In this document: piece by piece, positions 1 to 5,182 of the stretch
Layout: each line of letters starts with the position of its first letter
Numbering within the stretch: the stretch's first letter is position 1
Source of the DNA: Thermoplasmata archaeon
GTDB taxonomy: Archaea; Thermoplasmatota; Thermoplasmata; Thermoplasmatales; Thermoplasmataceae
Length of the DNA stretch: 9,777 nucleotides
Assembly: GCA_021797385.1 (NCBI GenBank)
Contig: JAJZZW010000065.1
Location: 1 to 9,777 of the forward strand
Direction: 5' to 3'
Translations under genes and position numbers: made by a program
The notes under the pieces: generated by a model
Seen by the model: the letters and a program-made list of their open reading frames with translations, nothing else
Databases searched by the model: none
Told to the model about the DNA's origin: nothing

Positions 1-1
1 T

Positions 2-835
2 GATTTTGGTGATTTTGATAAATTAGTTGGAGGGCATGTATCAATAGCAGGAAGTATCGGGCTTTCACCGGAGAGGGCTGCTGCCTTTGGGTTCAATACA
101 TTCCAGATATTTGTTAAAAGCAACCTTCAGTGGAAATATAAGCCGGTTACTGAAGAAGAGGCAGAAAATTTCAGGGATGGAGTAAAGAAATTCCATATGG
201 CAAAACCGGTTGTACACGCCACATATCTTTTAAACCTGGGGTCCAGCAACCGGGAACTGGTTGACAAGTCCATGGATGACATAAAATATGAGATAGAGGT
301 ATGCAATAGAATTGGCGTTGACAGGCTGGTGCTGCATCCAGGATCCAATAGCAACAGGGAGGTGGCAATGAATTCGATTATGGAATTGTTAAATTCACTG
401 GAAACAGGAAATGTGACAATGCTTATAGAAAATTCATCAGGCAAAGGAAACACGGTTCCAGCAACATCGGAAGAGATGGGAAAAATGCTGGATTTATCAA
501 AAAATCAAATAGGCATATGCCTGGACACATGCCACTTCTTTGCTGAGGGTTATGATTTGAAAAATGGCTACAAAGAATCTATTGATTCACTGTGGTTCAA
601 TGGTATTACAAGCTATATAGGCGCATTGCATATCAATGATTCAATGTTTGATATTGGTTCTAAAAAGGACAGGCATGAAAATATTGGAAATGGATACATA
701 GGAGATGCAGGATTTTCAAACATAATAAATGACGGGGCATTCAATAATATACCTATGATTATGGAAACTCCCGGTGGAGATGAACATTATTTAGAAAATA
801 TGGAAAAATTAAAAAGCTTGCTGGTGGTCCAATGA
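2..835 (+). CDS. nfo: Endonuclease IV (AP endonuclease), 5' end cut off by window
   Basis: Repairs abasic sites by cutting DNA 5' to the lesion, using a three-metal cluster in a TIM barrel (family knowledge). The frame is open from base 2 and contains no usable start before an internal ATG at 197, while clear family sequence (GGHVSIAGS) precedes that ATG, so the true start lies left of the window. In the visible 277 residues all nine metal ligands of E. coli Nfo can be placed: H72, H112, E143, D175, H178, H210, D223, H225 and E255, in HATYLLNL, LVLHPGS, LIENSSGKG, CLDTCH, ALHIND, DRHENIG and METPGG. Spacings match the E. coli enzyme closely (+40, +31, +32, +3, +32, +13, +2, +30). The TGA stop overlaps the ATG of the next gene by 4 nt, which suggests coupled translation. 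Nothing suggests inactivation. Confidence 0.95.
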   Translation, partial: DFGDFDKLVGGHVSIAGSIGLSPERAAAFGFNTFQIFVKSNLQWKYKPVTEEEAENFRDGVKKFHMAKPVVHATYLLNLGSSNRELVDKSMDDIKYEIEVCNRIGVDRLVLHPGSNSNREVAMNSIMELLNSLETGNVTMLIENSSGKGNTVPATSEEMGKMLDLSKNQIGICLDTCHFFAEGYDLKNGYKESIDSLWFNGITSYIGALHINDSMFDIGSKKDRHENIGNGYIGDAGFSNIINDGAFNNIPMIMETPGGDEHYLENMEKLKSLLVVQ

Positions 836-1992
836 ACATTAAAGAATTCAAACCGTATATATTCTCAGGAAACATAGTAGATTCGGTATCCCCTCCATTC
901 GACACAATCACAATTGAGCAGGAAAAAAAGCTCCGGGCTGCAAAGTATAACATTACAGCACTAAGCCTTCCGGAGTATGGAAATTCCAGTTTAACACCGG
1001 AAAAACTTATCAAAAAATGGATTGGCGATAATGTTATCTACCCTTACGGGAAAGATATTATAATAATATTGAAACAGGTATTTTACATTAATAAGGAAAT
1101 TATAACAAGGTACGGCATCATATCGCTTGCGGAAATAGATAGTAGCCTGAAAGCACATGAAAGTACATTTGAAAAACAGGTTCTGGAAAGAAAAAATGTA
1201 ATGATCTCACTGAACGGGGAGCCGGAGCCGATTTTCATTGTTGTGCCAGATAATGGATTTGATAAAATAGTCAGGAGATTTGCCAGCAACCTTGAGGAAA
1301 AATTCAAATTTGAGGAGCCAAATGGAGTCGAAAATTATGTGTATTTTCTGGAAGACCCTGAAAAAATAGAAAAACTGAAAGATTCTATAAAGAATGACCA
1401 GGGGATAGTGGCAGATGGGCACCACCGTACACAGGCAATAAGGGATTTAAAAAGGGAAACAGGAGACAGTTTCTGGAATTATGCCATGGCATATATAACT
1501 TCAATATATGACAATGGATTAATGATTGGTGGAGTTGACAGGCTTGTCTACAGGACCAACTTTGAGGAAAATATCCCTAAAATAGAAAATTTATTTGACG
1601 TAACTGTGGAACGCACCATAGTGGAAGATAATAATATACGTGTTTATAGCAAAGGCCTTTTTTATAAGCTTATACCGAAAAAATATGCAATTGACCAGGT
1701 AATGGATAGCAAGTATGAGGTATCCACTGAAATAGTAAATAAGATATTATTCAGGGAAGTGCTGGGCATTAACAAAAGTAACATGCAAACAAAAATAGGA
1801 TATATATATAATACCACAGATGCCATAAATGCAGTAGACATGCATGAATGCGACTTTGCCATTATAATTCCGGCGTGGCAGAAGGATGTTTTCCTGAAAA
1901 TGGCTCTGGATGGTGTAATATTCCCGCAGAAATCAACATATTTTTATCCAAAAATCCCATCAGGAATTGCTATTTACCTCAAGCCATCGTAG
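832..1992 (+). CDS. DUF1015 family protein
   Basis: A 386-residue protein with the hallmarks of DUF1015 (PF06245): VSPPFD at residues 19-24, RYGIISLAEID at 93-103, HEST at 109-112, an ER(K) near 119-121, PIF at 133-135 and the signature ADGHHR at 194-199. DUF1015 proteins are widespread but their biochemical role is not settled; the DGHHR motif resembles that of ParB/sulfiredoxin-fold nucleotide-binding proteins such as archaeal SerK, so a kinase or nucleotide-hydrolysing role is a guess. ATG at 832 overlaps the endonuclease IV stop as ATGA and is preceded by GGTGGT (823-828), a plausible archaeal ribosome-binding site, so the two are probably one operon. The last codons and TAG stop (1990-1992) lie within the tRNA-Thr gene. 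Length is near the usual size of about 400 residues. Confidence 0.88.
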   Translation: MNIKEFKPYIFSGNIVDSVSPPFDTITIEQEKKLRAAKYNITALSLPEYGNSSLTPEKLIKKWIGDNVIYPYGKDIIIILKQVFYINKEIITRYGIISLAEIDSSLKAHESTFEKQVLERKNVMISLNGEPEPIFIVVPDNGFDKIVRRFASNLEEKFKFEEPNGVENYVYFLEDPEKIEKLKDSIKNDQGIVADGHHRTQAIRDLKRETGDSFWNYAMAYITSIYDNGLMIGGVDRLVYRTNFEENIPKIENLFDVTVERTIVEDNNIRVYSKGLFYKLIPKKYAIDQVMDSKYEVSTEIVNKILFREVLGINKSNMQTKIGYIYNTTDAINAVDMHECDFAIIIPAWQKDVFLKMALDGVIFPQKSTYFYPKIPSGIAIYLKPS

Positions 1993-2055
1993 CTCAGCAG
2001 GAAGAGTGGCTGATTCGTAATCAGCAGGTCGCGAGTTCAAATCTCGCCGATGGCT
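1983..2055 (+). tRNA. tRNA-Thr (anticodon CGT)
   Basis: A full 73-nt cloverleaf can be folded: acceptor stem GCCATCG/CGATGGC, D-stem GCTC/GAGT closing on a G-T pair, anticodon stem GCTGA/TCAGC with loop TTCGTAA (anticodon CGT, reading ACG Thr codons), a five-base variable loop AGGTC, T-stem GCGAG/CTCGC with loop TTCAAAT, and discriminator T. CCA is not encoded directly after the discriminator (the DNA reads TACCA). No intron is present. The 5' ten bases overlap the 3' end of the DUF1015 gene, so the promoter must sit inside that coding sequence or the tRNA must be processed from a longer transcript. Confidence 0.96.
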
Positions 2056-2173
2056 TACCACTAAAAGGTTAAATCCCTCTGTATCCATAGGATAGTAATA
2101 GGAATATATGTGGTAGAAGGAGATATAAATCCGGAGCATGCAAGATTAACACAGAAGCTAATATTGGTGTGGA

Positions 2174-2193
2174 ATAAAAATCAATAAATAAAA
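2174..2193 (-). terminator. T-rich terminator-like tract
   Basis: Just after the stop of the 91-aa membrane gene, the - strand reads several T runs (TTTTATTTATTG then ATTTTTATT). Archaeal termination often occurs at T-rich tracts without a hairpin. Assigned from composition and position only. Confidence 0.3.
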
Positions 2194-2469
2194 CTAATCA
2201 GATATTTTTGTCATAAGCATTTTGAAGATTTTATCAATAGAAAAACCAAGGAAAATTACGGCTATTATAAAAATAAGAATAGAATACCACAGGCCAACTA
2301 TGGCAGTTATAATAGATAGCATAAAAAGAACAAAATTAAGGATAAAATAATTATGATACGCTGTTAAACGGGTTTTATACGGATCATTGTTCAAGAATAT
2401 ACCTGAAGTTATAAAGTATATTGTTAATATTAATGTCGATGATTCAGCAAGAGCGGAATAGTAAATCAT
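2194..2469 (-). CDS. Small membrane protein, unknown function
   Basis: A 91-residue protein with about three hydrophobic segments: roughly residues 8-27, 39-60 and 62-82, followed by a short polar tail (KMLMTKISD). Its ATG overlaps the stop of the 80-aa gene upstream as ATGA, a strong sign that both are translated from one mRNA. I do not recognise the family. It lies in the AT-rich block beyond the tRNA-Thr gene and converges on the tRNA. A small membrane partner of the preceding soluble protein (holin-, antitoxin- or immunity-like) is possible, but the sequence does not decide this. Confidence 0.6.
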   Translation of the reverse strand: MIYYSALAESSTLILTIYFITSGIFLNNDPYKTRLTAYHNYFILNFVLFMLSIITAIVGLWYSILIFIIAVIFLGFSIDKIFKMLMTKISD

Positions 2470-2708
2470 TGTATTTTCAGTATTTCATATATTGCTTTTT
2501 TAACGCCTGGATCCATCTTCATTTTTTCTATTTTTTCTTTATCCTTATCTGTAAGACCGTGTTGTTTTATTATTGTATAAGCTAGACTGTAATCAACGTA
2601 AAACATTTCCTTGAATTTTAATGAAATCATAAAAATATAAGCGTTTATGGACTTTGGGAGATTGTTTTTTAAGGCTCTATTCAGATAGATTACATTGGAA
2701 AATTCCAA
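2466..2708 (-). CDS. Small soluble protein, unknown; 5' end uncertain
   Basis: An 80-residue frame starting at TTG 2708, rich in K/E/D, with a helical C-terminal part (about residues 52-78, containing DKDKEKIEKM and KKAIYEIL). No ATG or GTG occurs at the start, and the frame stays open 15 more codons upstream to a TAA at 2754-2756. That extension (for example FESPLEFSN) still reads like protein, so either TTG is the true start or the gene has lost its 5' end. It is translationally coupled by ATGA to the 91-aa membrane gene. Its C-terminal pattern resembles a short open stretch on the opposite strand at 2896-2991. The family is not recognised. Confidence 0.5.
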   Translation of the reverse strand: MEFSNVIYLNRALKNNLPKSINAYIFMISLKFKEMFYVDYSLAYTIIKQHGLTDKDKEKIEKMKMDPGVKKAIYEILKIQ

Positions 2709-2756
2709 TGGCGACTCAAAAATAAAATAATCGTAAATATCATGGAAAAAATTTTA

Positions 2757-3419
2757 AAAGATCAGAACCCGCCAAAGAAATTTAAAGATGAAAATTGTGA
2801 GAGAAATTAATTATATTTATATGTACATATATAATATTTTTTATGATACCAAAACAATAGAGTTTACCCCATATAATATCAAAATATTTTGTTGAAAAAA
2901 CAATTTAACTCTGGGACAAATAAATAAATTGGATGAACCAAAGGTTAAAAACATAATGAAAGAAATACTTGAAAATGAAAAAATATTATAAAAACTCCTC
3001 CGCCGCATTGAGAATTATTGGATATACAGCAACTGTTCCTGAAAAATAAAACTAAAAAAATAATTTTAACATAATTCAATGGAAATGTAGTCTAAAACAT
3101 GGTTTACAACAGAAATCTGATGTTAGTAAAAATACTCATTTTTTGATTTAAAAAATTTCAATTTTCATGGCAAAGCATGGTAAAATATATTAGATTTTAA
3201 GCTTTAACTATTAGAAAACGTTTAAAATTATACTTTCCTTATCAAAAAAATTTACTTGTAAAGCATATTTGTATATAACCATTATATAACCATTAAGAAC
3301 ACTGTAATATTATATATAGCGAGCCAGTTAATGAATAAGACGTTCAGATTTACTGCTATTACACATGACTGCAGGTGAAATAAATTTAAACGATTTTAGT
3401 TGAGGAAACGTAGTTCAAA
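2757..3419. other. AT-rich stretch without a convincing gene
   Basis: About 660 bp with many stops in all frames. I find no RNA gene, transposase or clear repeat array. Two faint traces of coding sequence occur on the + strand: a frame ending at 2991 (separate entry), and about 19 codons ending near 3049 containing LRIIGY, a hexapeptide also present in the 71-aa membrane protein at 3420-3635. The latter may be chance. The composition and debris fit a decayed or integration-prone region beside a tRNA gene. Confidence 0.5.
2896..2991 (+). pseudogene. Possible gene remnant similar to the tail of the 80-aa protein
   Basis: A 31-codon open stretch bounded by TGA (2893-2895) and TAA, with no proper start. 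It reads NNLTLGQINKLDEPKVKN then IMKEILENEKIL. By eye this resembles the C-terminus of the 80-aa - strand protein (LTDKDKEKIEKM then PGVKKAIYEILK): a shared LT...I.K....P.VK....EIL pattern. Lys/Glu-rich helices look alike easily, so this is weak evidence of a degraded paralog. Confidence 0.2.
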
Positions 3420-3635
3420 TTACTTTCTCTTTATATGGTATTCCGCAAAGGGAAACGCGCATATTCCCAATACCGTTGCATTTATACCGGCAATTATCAT
3501 GTATTCAAATGGTAATTTGCCAATGTATATCATAAAAATTGTCAATAAATTCGCAAATGCATAAATAAGTAGGATATAGCCAATAATTCTAAGTTTTAAT
3601 GGTAAATTTTTAAAAGTTTCAATGTGTATACTCAT
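3420..3635 (-). CDS. Two-helix membrane protein, cassette copy A
   Basis: A 71-residue protein starting at ATG 3635, one base after the stop of the Cys-peptide gene and preceded by AGGTAA. It has a polar N-terminus containing FKNLPLK (residues 8-14), two hydrophobic segments (about 17-38 and 44-64) and a basic tail (HIKRK). A longer reading from an upstream ATG at 3692 is rejected because the shorter start matches the paralog at 4356-4571 residue for residue. An ungapped hand alignment gives 30 of 71 identical residues, 18 of them in the first 25. Family not recognised. Its tight pairing with an exported-looking peptide suggests an immunity, export or membrane-partner role (inference). Confidence 0.65.
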   Translation of the reverse strand: MSIHIETFKNLPLKLRIIGYILLIYAFANLLTIFMIYIGKLPFEYMIIAGINATVLGICAFPFAEYHIKRK

Positions 3636-3636
3636 A

Positions 3637-3921
3637 TTAGTTACCTGAAAAATCCCATGGAACCTGGTTAAAACAAAATTCTGGAGAGCCAACCTCTGTT
3701 GTTTCTACACAAGCTCCGTTAACACAGCCATGTGCAGGACCTGATATTACTGTATTTATTGTTATAAAAGCATCATATAAAATAATAAATGCCACATTCT
3801 GACAACTCAATCCATATGCAGTACCTTGCTGAAATGTTACTACATTTGCATTATAAGACTGGAAGTTATTTGTTATTCGAACAAAAGCTGCCATCACAAT
3901 GCCTCTACTATTAATACACAT
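3637..3921 (-). CDS. Cys-containing small peptide/protein, cassette copy A; possible N-terminal frameshift
   Basis: Read from ATG 3921 this is 94 residues with cysteines at 2, 40, 66, 71 and 83. Its C-terminus (HGCVNGACVETT, then PEFCFNQVPWD) aligns with the end of the 56-aa peptide at 4582-4752: shared [HR]GC-x2-GA, a Thr, PE, Cys, Asn and VP followed by an aromatic. Comparing DNA, the hydrophobic start homologous to the other peptide begins at ATG 3932 in another frame (MVIICVLIVEAL, then TGA), and a 2-base difference near 3895-3903 separates the frames. So this copy may be frameshifted and have lost its signal peptide, or it really starts at 3921 or at an internal codon. It also carries about 40 additional middle residues absent from copy B. 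Function unknown. Confidence 0.5.
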   Translation of the reverse strand: MCINSRGIVMAAFVRITNNFQSYNANVVTFQQGTAYGLSCQNVAFIILYDAFITINTVISGPAHGCVNGACVETTEVGSPEFCFNQVPWDFSGN

Positions 3922-3971
3922 ATAATTACCATCTTATTTATAATGATATTAGCACCTGAATATATATGTGT

Positions 3972-4037
3972 CGGTAATAATATAAGTTAATAATTTACCG
4001 ATAAAGCTATTCTGTTGCAGTTTAGGAAGCACACTAT
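3972..4037 (-). promoter_or_regulatory. Conserved 66-bp non-coding block upstream of peptide copy A
   Basis: Aligns without gaps to 4781-4846, with 55 of 66 bases identical by hand count. It ends just upstream of a TATA-like stretch (ATATATAT, about 3960-3967) that precedes the peptide gene. One end carries an inverted repeat CGGTAA ... TTACCG (3972-3977 and 3995-4000). Its position upstream of the TATA box suggests an operator or activator site; it could also be part of an untranslated RNA leader or trailer. Confidence 0.45.
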
Positions 4038-4038
4038 C

Positions 4039-4140
4039 CTATATATACAGCATTATGAATAGCAATAGACCTCCTGATGAAACAATGATAGAAAGTTGCA
4101 GGAGATGAATTTTACCCGTAATTTTAGGATCTATATTCAT
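4039..4140 (-). CDS. Possible 33-aa single-helix membrane microprotein
   Basis: ATG at 4140 opens a 33-codon frame: a polar start MNIDPKITGKIH, then a hydrophobic stretch (about residues 13-33) ending LLLFIMLYI. It lies entirely inside a segment of about 130 bp present in cassette A but absent from the same position in cassette B, where GTAGCAACAAA and ATAGTGTGC (- strand) are directly adjacent. AAGG lies a few bases before the ATG. A frame this short can arise by chance in AT-rich DNA; no homolog is known to me. Confidence 0.25.
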   Translation of the reverse strand: MNIDPKITGKIHLLQLSIIVSSGGLLLFIMLYI

Positions 4141-4202
4141 GTTGCCTTAATTTTCGGATTCAGCATGGAGTTTTGTTGCTACCGGTGTGTGCGAGAGTTA
4201 TA

Positions 4203-4345
4203 TTATCCGAATTCTTTAACAAATATTATTCTATCTTTATTGAAAACAATTGCAATTTCATAGCTCCTGTCAAGATCATTGAAACTTGTGTGGGAAGTCC
4301 AGTTTCCTGTATATTTATCAAATTTCATTTCCCTTATCCTTATAT
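4203..4345 (-). pseudogene. 5'-truncated copy of the 70-aa alpha/beta-type gene
   Basis: The - strand sequence is 135/136 identical to the 3' two-thirds of the intact gene at 4879-5091 but lacks its first 23 or so codons; similarity stops at 4345, ten bases after the stop codon of the membrane gene at 4356-4571. Inside it an ATG (4328, preceded by AAGGG) could still give a 41-aa product beginning MKFDKYTGNW and ending FVKEFG, with only one residue change (Lys to Arg) from the intact protein over the shared part. It is therefore either a recombination scar or a short expressed paralog downstream of the membrane gene. Confidence 0.6.
4210..4345. repeat. 136-bp direct repeat, copy 1
   Basis: Identical to 4886-5021 except for one C/T difference at 4231; the offset between copies is 676 bp. 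The repeat covers the 3' two-thirds of the small alpha/beta-type gene. Both ends are sharp: flanking bases diverge immediately. Confidence 0.95.
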
Positions 4346-4355
4346 CCAGTTTAAA

Positions 4356-4571
4356 CTACTTTCTCATTATACGGTATAACATAGCCAGTGCCACGCTAAT
4401 TGTGAATATCCACCTATTTATAGTAAGAATTGATGCGTATTTGCCAGAGTCTCCCATATAAACCAAATAAAAATATACAAATAAAAATATAAATCCATAA
4501 ATAAGTAGAACATAGTAAATAATTCTAATTTTTAATGGTAAGTTTTTAAAAGGTTCTAAATGTCTGTTCAT
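4356..4571 (-). CDS. Two-helix membrane protein, cassette copy B
   Basis: 71 residues from ATG 4571, ten bases after the Cys-peptide stop, with AGGTAA before the start. The N-terminus MNRHLEPFKNLPLK is polar and basic, followed by two hydrophobic segments (about residues 17-40 and 47-66) and the tail YRIMRK. Paralog of 3420-3635 (30/71 identical, same length, no gaps), with conservation concentrated in the FKNLPLK-x-RII-x-Y-x-LLIY region, which suggests that the N-terminal membrane-proximal part is what matters. Its stop is followed after ten bases by the truncated alpha/beta gene copy. Function not recognised; an immunity or export partner of the peptide upstream is inference. Confidence 0.68.
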   Translation of the reverse strand: MNRHLEPFKNLPLKIRIIYYVLLIYGFIFLFVYFYLVYMGDSGKYASILTINRWIFTISVALAMLYRIMRK

Positions 4572-4581
4572 ATTATTTACC

Positions 4582-4752
4582 TTAATAACCGTAAGGGACC
4601 GGATTACAACCTACTTCCGGGTGGGCAAAAATATTTGTTCCTATCCAGGCTCCACTATCACAGCCACGTGCAAGAACGGTTAATCCTTCACTTCCTAAAT
4701 CCACAATTATTGCTACCATTAATACACCTATTATGACCTTTTTATTATTCAC
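4582..4752 (-). CDS. Signal-peptide-bearing 56-aa Cys peptide, cassette copy B
   Basis: A GTG start at 4752 gives 56 residues: a basic start (MNNKK), a hydrophobic core (about residues 6-18) and TVLA at 25-28, a plausible signal-peptidase site. Cleavage there would release about 28 residues with two cysteines (C31, C49), the segment RGCDSGAW and the ending GCNPVPYGY. An internal ATG at 4719 is possible but would cut the basic N-region. A TATA-like box centred about 22 nt upstream of the GTG favours the GTG and a leaderless mRNA. The C-terminus aligns with the protein at 3637-3921 (GC-x2-GA ... PE ... C ... N-x-VP-aromatic). The two-helix membrane gene follows directly. Possibly an exported antimicrobial or signalling peptide, or a surface peptide; no known family recognised. 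Confidence 0.55.
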   Translation of the reverse strand: MNNKKVIIGVLMVAIIVDLGSEGLTVLARGCDSGAWIGTNIFAHPEVGCNPVPYGY

Positions 4753-4767
4753 AATAATATTAATACG

Positions 4768-4780
4768 TAAATATATATTA
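4768..4780 (-). promoter_or_regulatory. TATA-like box for peptide copy B
   Basis: The - strand reads TAATATATATTTA centred near 4774, about 22 nt upstream of the GTG at 4752, the spacing expected for a leaderless archaeal transcript. It abuts the conserved 66-bp block at 4781-4846. Confidence 0.45.
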
Positions 4781-4846
4781 CGGTAATAATATTAGTAAAT
4801 AATTTACAGATAAAGTTGTTCTATTGTTGTTAAAGAGGCACACTAT
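4781..4846 (-). promoter_or_regulatory. Conserved 66-bp non-coding block upstream of peptide copy B
   Basis: Counterpart of 3972-4037 (55/66 identical, no gaps). It lies between the stop of the 70-aa gene (4879) and the TATA-like box of the peptide gene. The inverted repeat is imperfect here (CGGTAA ... TTACAG). It is more conserved than the peptide coding sequence beside it, which suggests a regulatory or RNA role. Confidence 0.45.
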
Positions 4847-4878
4847 ATTTGTTGCTAACTGTGGCTAATATAGCCCTA

Positions 4879-5091
4879 TCATATAAATTCTTTAACAAAT
4901 ATTATTTTATCTTTATTGAAAACAATTGCAATTTCATAGCTCCTGTCAAGATCATTGAAACTTGTGTGGGAAGTCCAGTTTCCTGTATATTTATCAAATT
5001 TCATTTCCCTTATCCTTATATTTTCAACGCCCTCATAATTATGGTATATGTATTCCCTGATAAATGCAGCAGCGTTATTGCGATCTTCCAT
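4879..5091 (-). CDS. Small alpha/beta-type protein, intact cassette copy
   Basis: 70 residues from ATG 5091. A predicted helix (about residues 4-19, AAAFIREYIYH) is followed by three strand-like segments: NIRIREMKFDKY (24-35), NWTSHTSFND (38-47) and SYEIAIVFNKDKIIFV (51-66). By eye this matches the layout of the divergent 82-aa protein at 5183-5431 (helix, then V-x-I, then a W-T-[AS] strand, then Tyr-containing strands). A TATA-like box lies 20-29 nt upstream, suggesting a leaderless mRNA. The general pattern recalls GvpO- or PepSY-like small domains, but I cannot assign a family. Its 3' two-thirds are duplicated nearly perfectly at 4210-4345. Confidence 0.65.
   Translation of the reverse strand: MEDRNNAAAFIREYIYHNYEGVENIRIREMKFDKYTGNWTSHTSFNDLDRSYEIAIVFNKDKIIFVKEFI
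4886..5021. repeat. 136-bp direct repeat, copy 2
   Basis: The copy within the intact 70-aa gene; differs from 4210-4345 at a single base (T at 4907). Confidence 0.95.
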
Positions 5092-5110
5092 TGGAATGCA
5101 TATATAAAAA

Positions 5111-5120
5111 ATATAAAATA
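5111..5120 (-). promoter_or_regulatory. TATA-like box for the 70-aa gene
   Basis: TATTTTATAT on the - strand, 20-29 nt upstream of ATG 5091, one half of the 91-bp divergent promoter region. Confidence 0.45.
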
Positions 5121-5155
5121 CTTGCTTATATTGTTGCTAAAAAATTGAAAAACCC

Positions 5156-5165
5156 TTATAATAAT
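5156..5165 (+). promoter_or_regulatory. TATA-like box for the 82-aa gene and HxlR operon
   Basis: TTATAATAAT centred about 23 nt upstream of ATG 5183. This spacing favours ATG 5183 over the TTG at 5177 as a leaderless start. Confidence 0.5.
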
Positions 5166-5182
5166 AGAATGTATTATTGATT

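Larger units (their letters stand above)
3411..5091 (-). repeat. Tandemly duplicated small-gene cassette
   Basis: Two units lie head to tail on the - strand. Unit B (5091 down to about 4346): alpha/beta-type gene, 66-bp conserved non-coding block, Cys peptide, two-helix membrane protein. Unit A (about 4345 down to 3411): truncated alpha/beta gene, extra segment of about 130 bp, 66-bp block, Cys peptide, two-helix membrane protein. Gene order, gene lengths (both membrane proteins are 71 aa) and a conserved AGGTAA before both membrane-gene starts support duplication. Divergence is uneven: the alpha/beta segment is 135/136 identical, the 66-bp block about 83% identical, the membrane proteins about 42% identical, and the peptides conserved only at their C-termini. 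Confidence 0.75.

Noticed and set aside
2110..2187. A 25-codon + strand frame (GTG start, VVEGDINPEHARL...) after the tRNA, as an integrase remnant
   Set aside because: Too short, no recombinase motif, and no duplicated tRNA 3' end found in the window.
3000..3049. + strand LRIIGY trace as a third, inverted copy of the membrane gene
   Set aside because: Only about 16 of 19 bases match the coding sequence and nothing around it aligns; chance is likely in AT-rich DNA.
2757..3419. CRISPR array or tandem short repeats in the gene-poor stretch
   Set aside because: No regularly spaced repeat unit is visible; only low-complexity A/T runs.
3636..3692. A longer start for the cassette A membrane protein
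   Set aside because: The added 19 residues overlap the peptide gene and are absent from the paralog at 4356-4571, whose start matches ATG 3635 exactly.
4173..5148. Two + strand reading frames (about 4173-4379 and 4849-5148) with nearly identical middles
   Set aside because: They are antisense to the 136-bp repeat that encodes the small alpha/beta-type protein; the shared peptide only reflects the DNA repeat.
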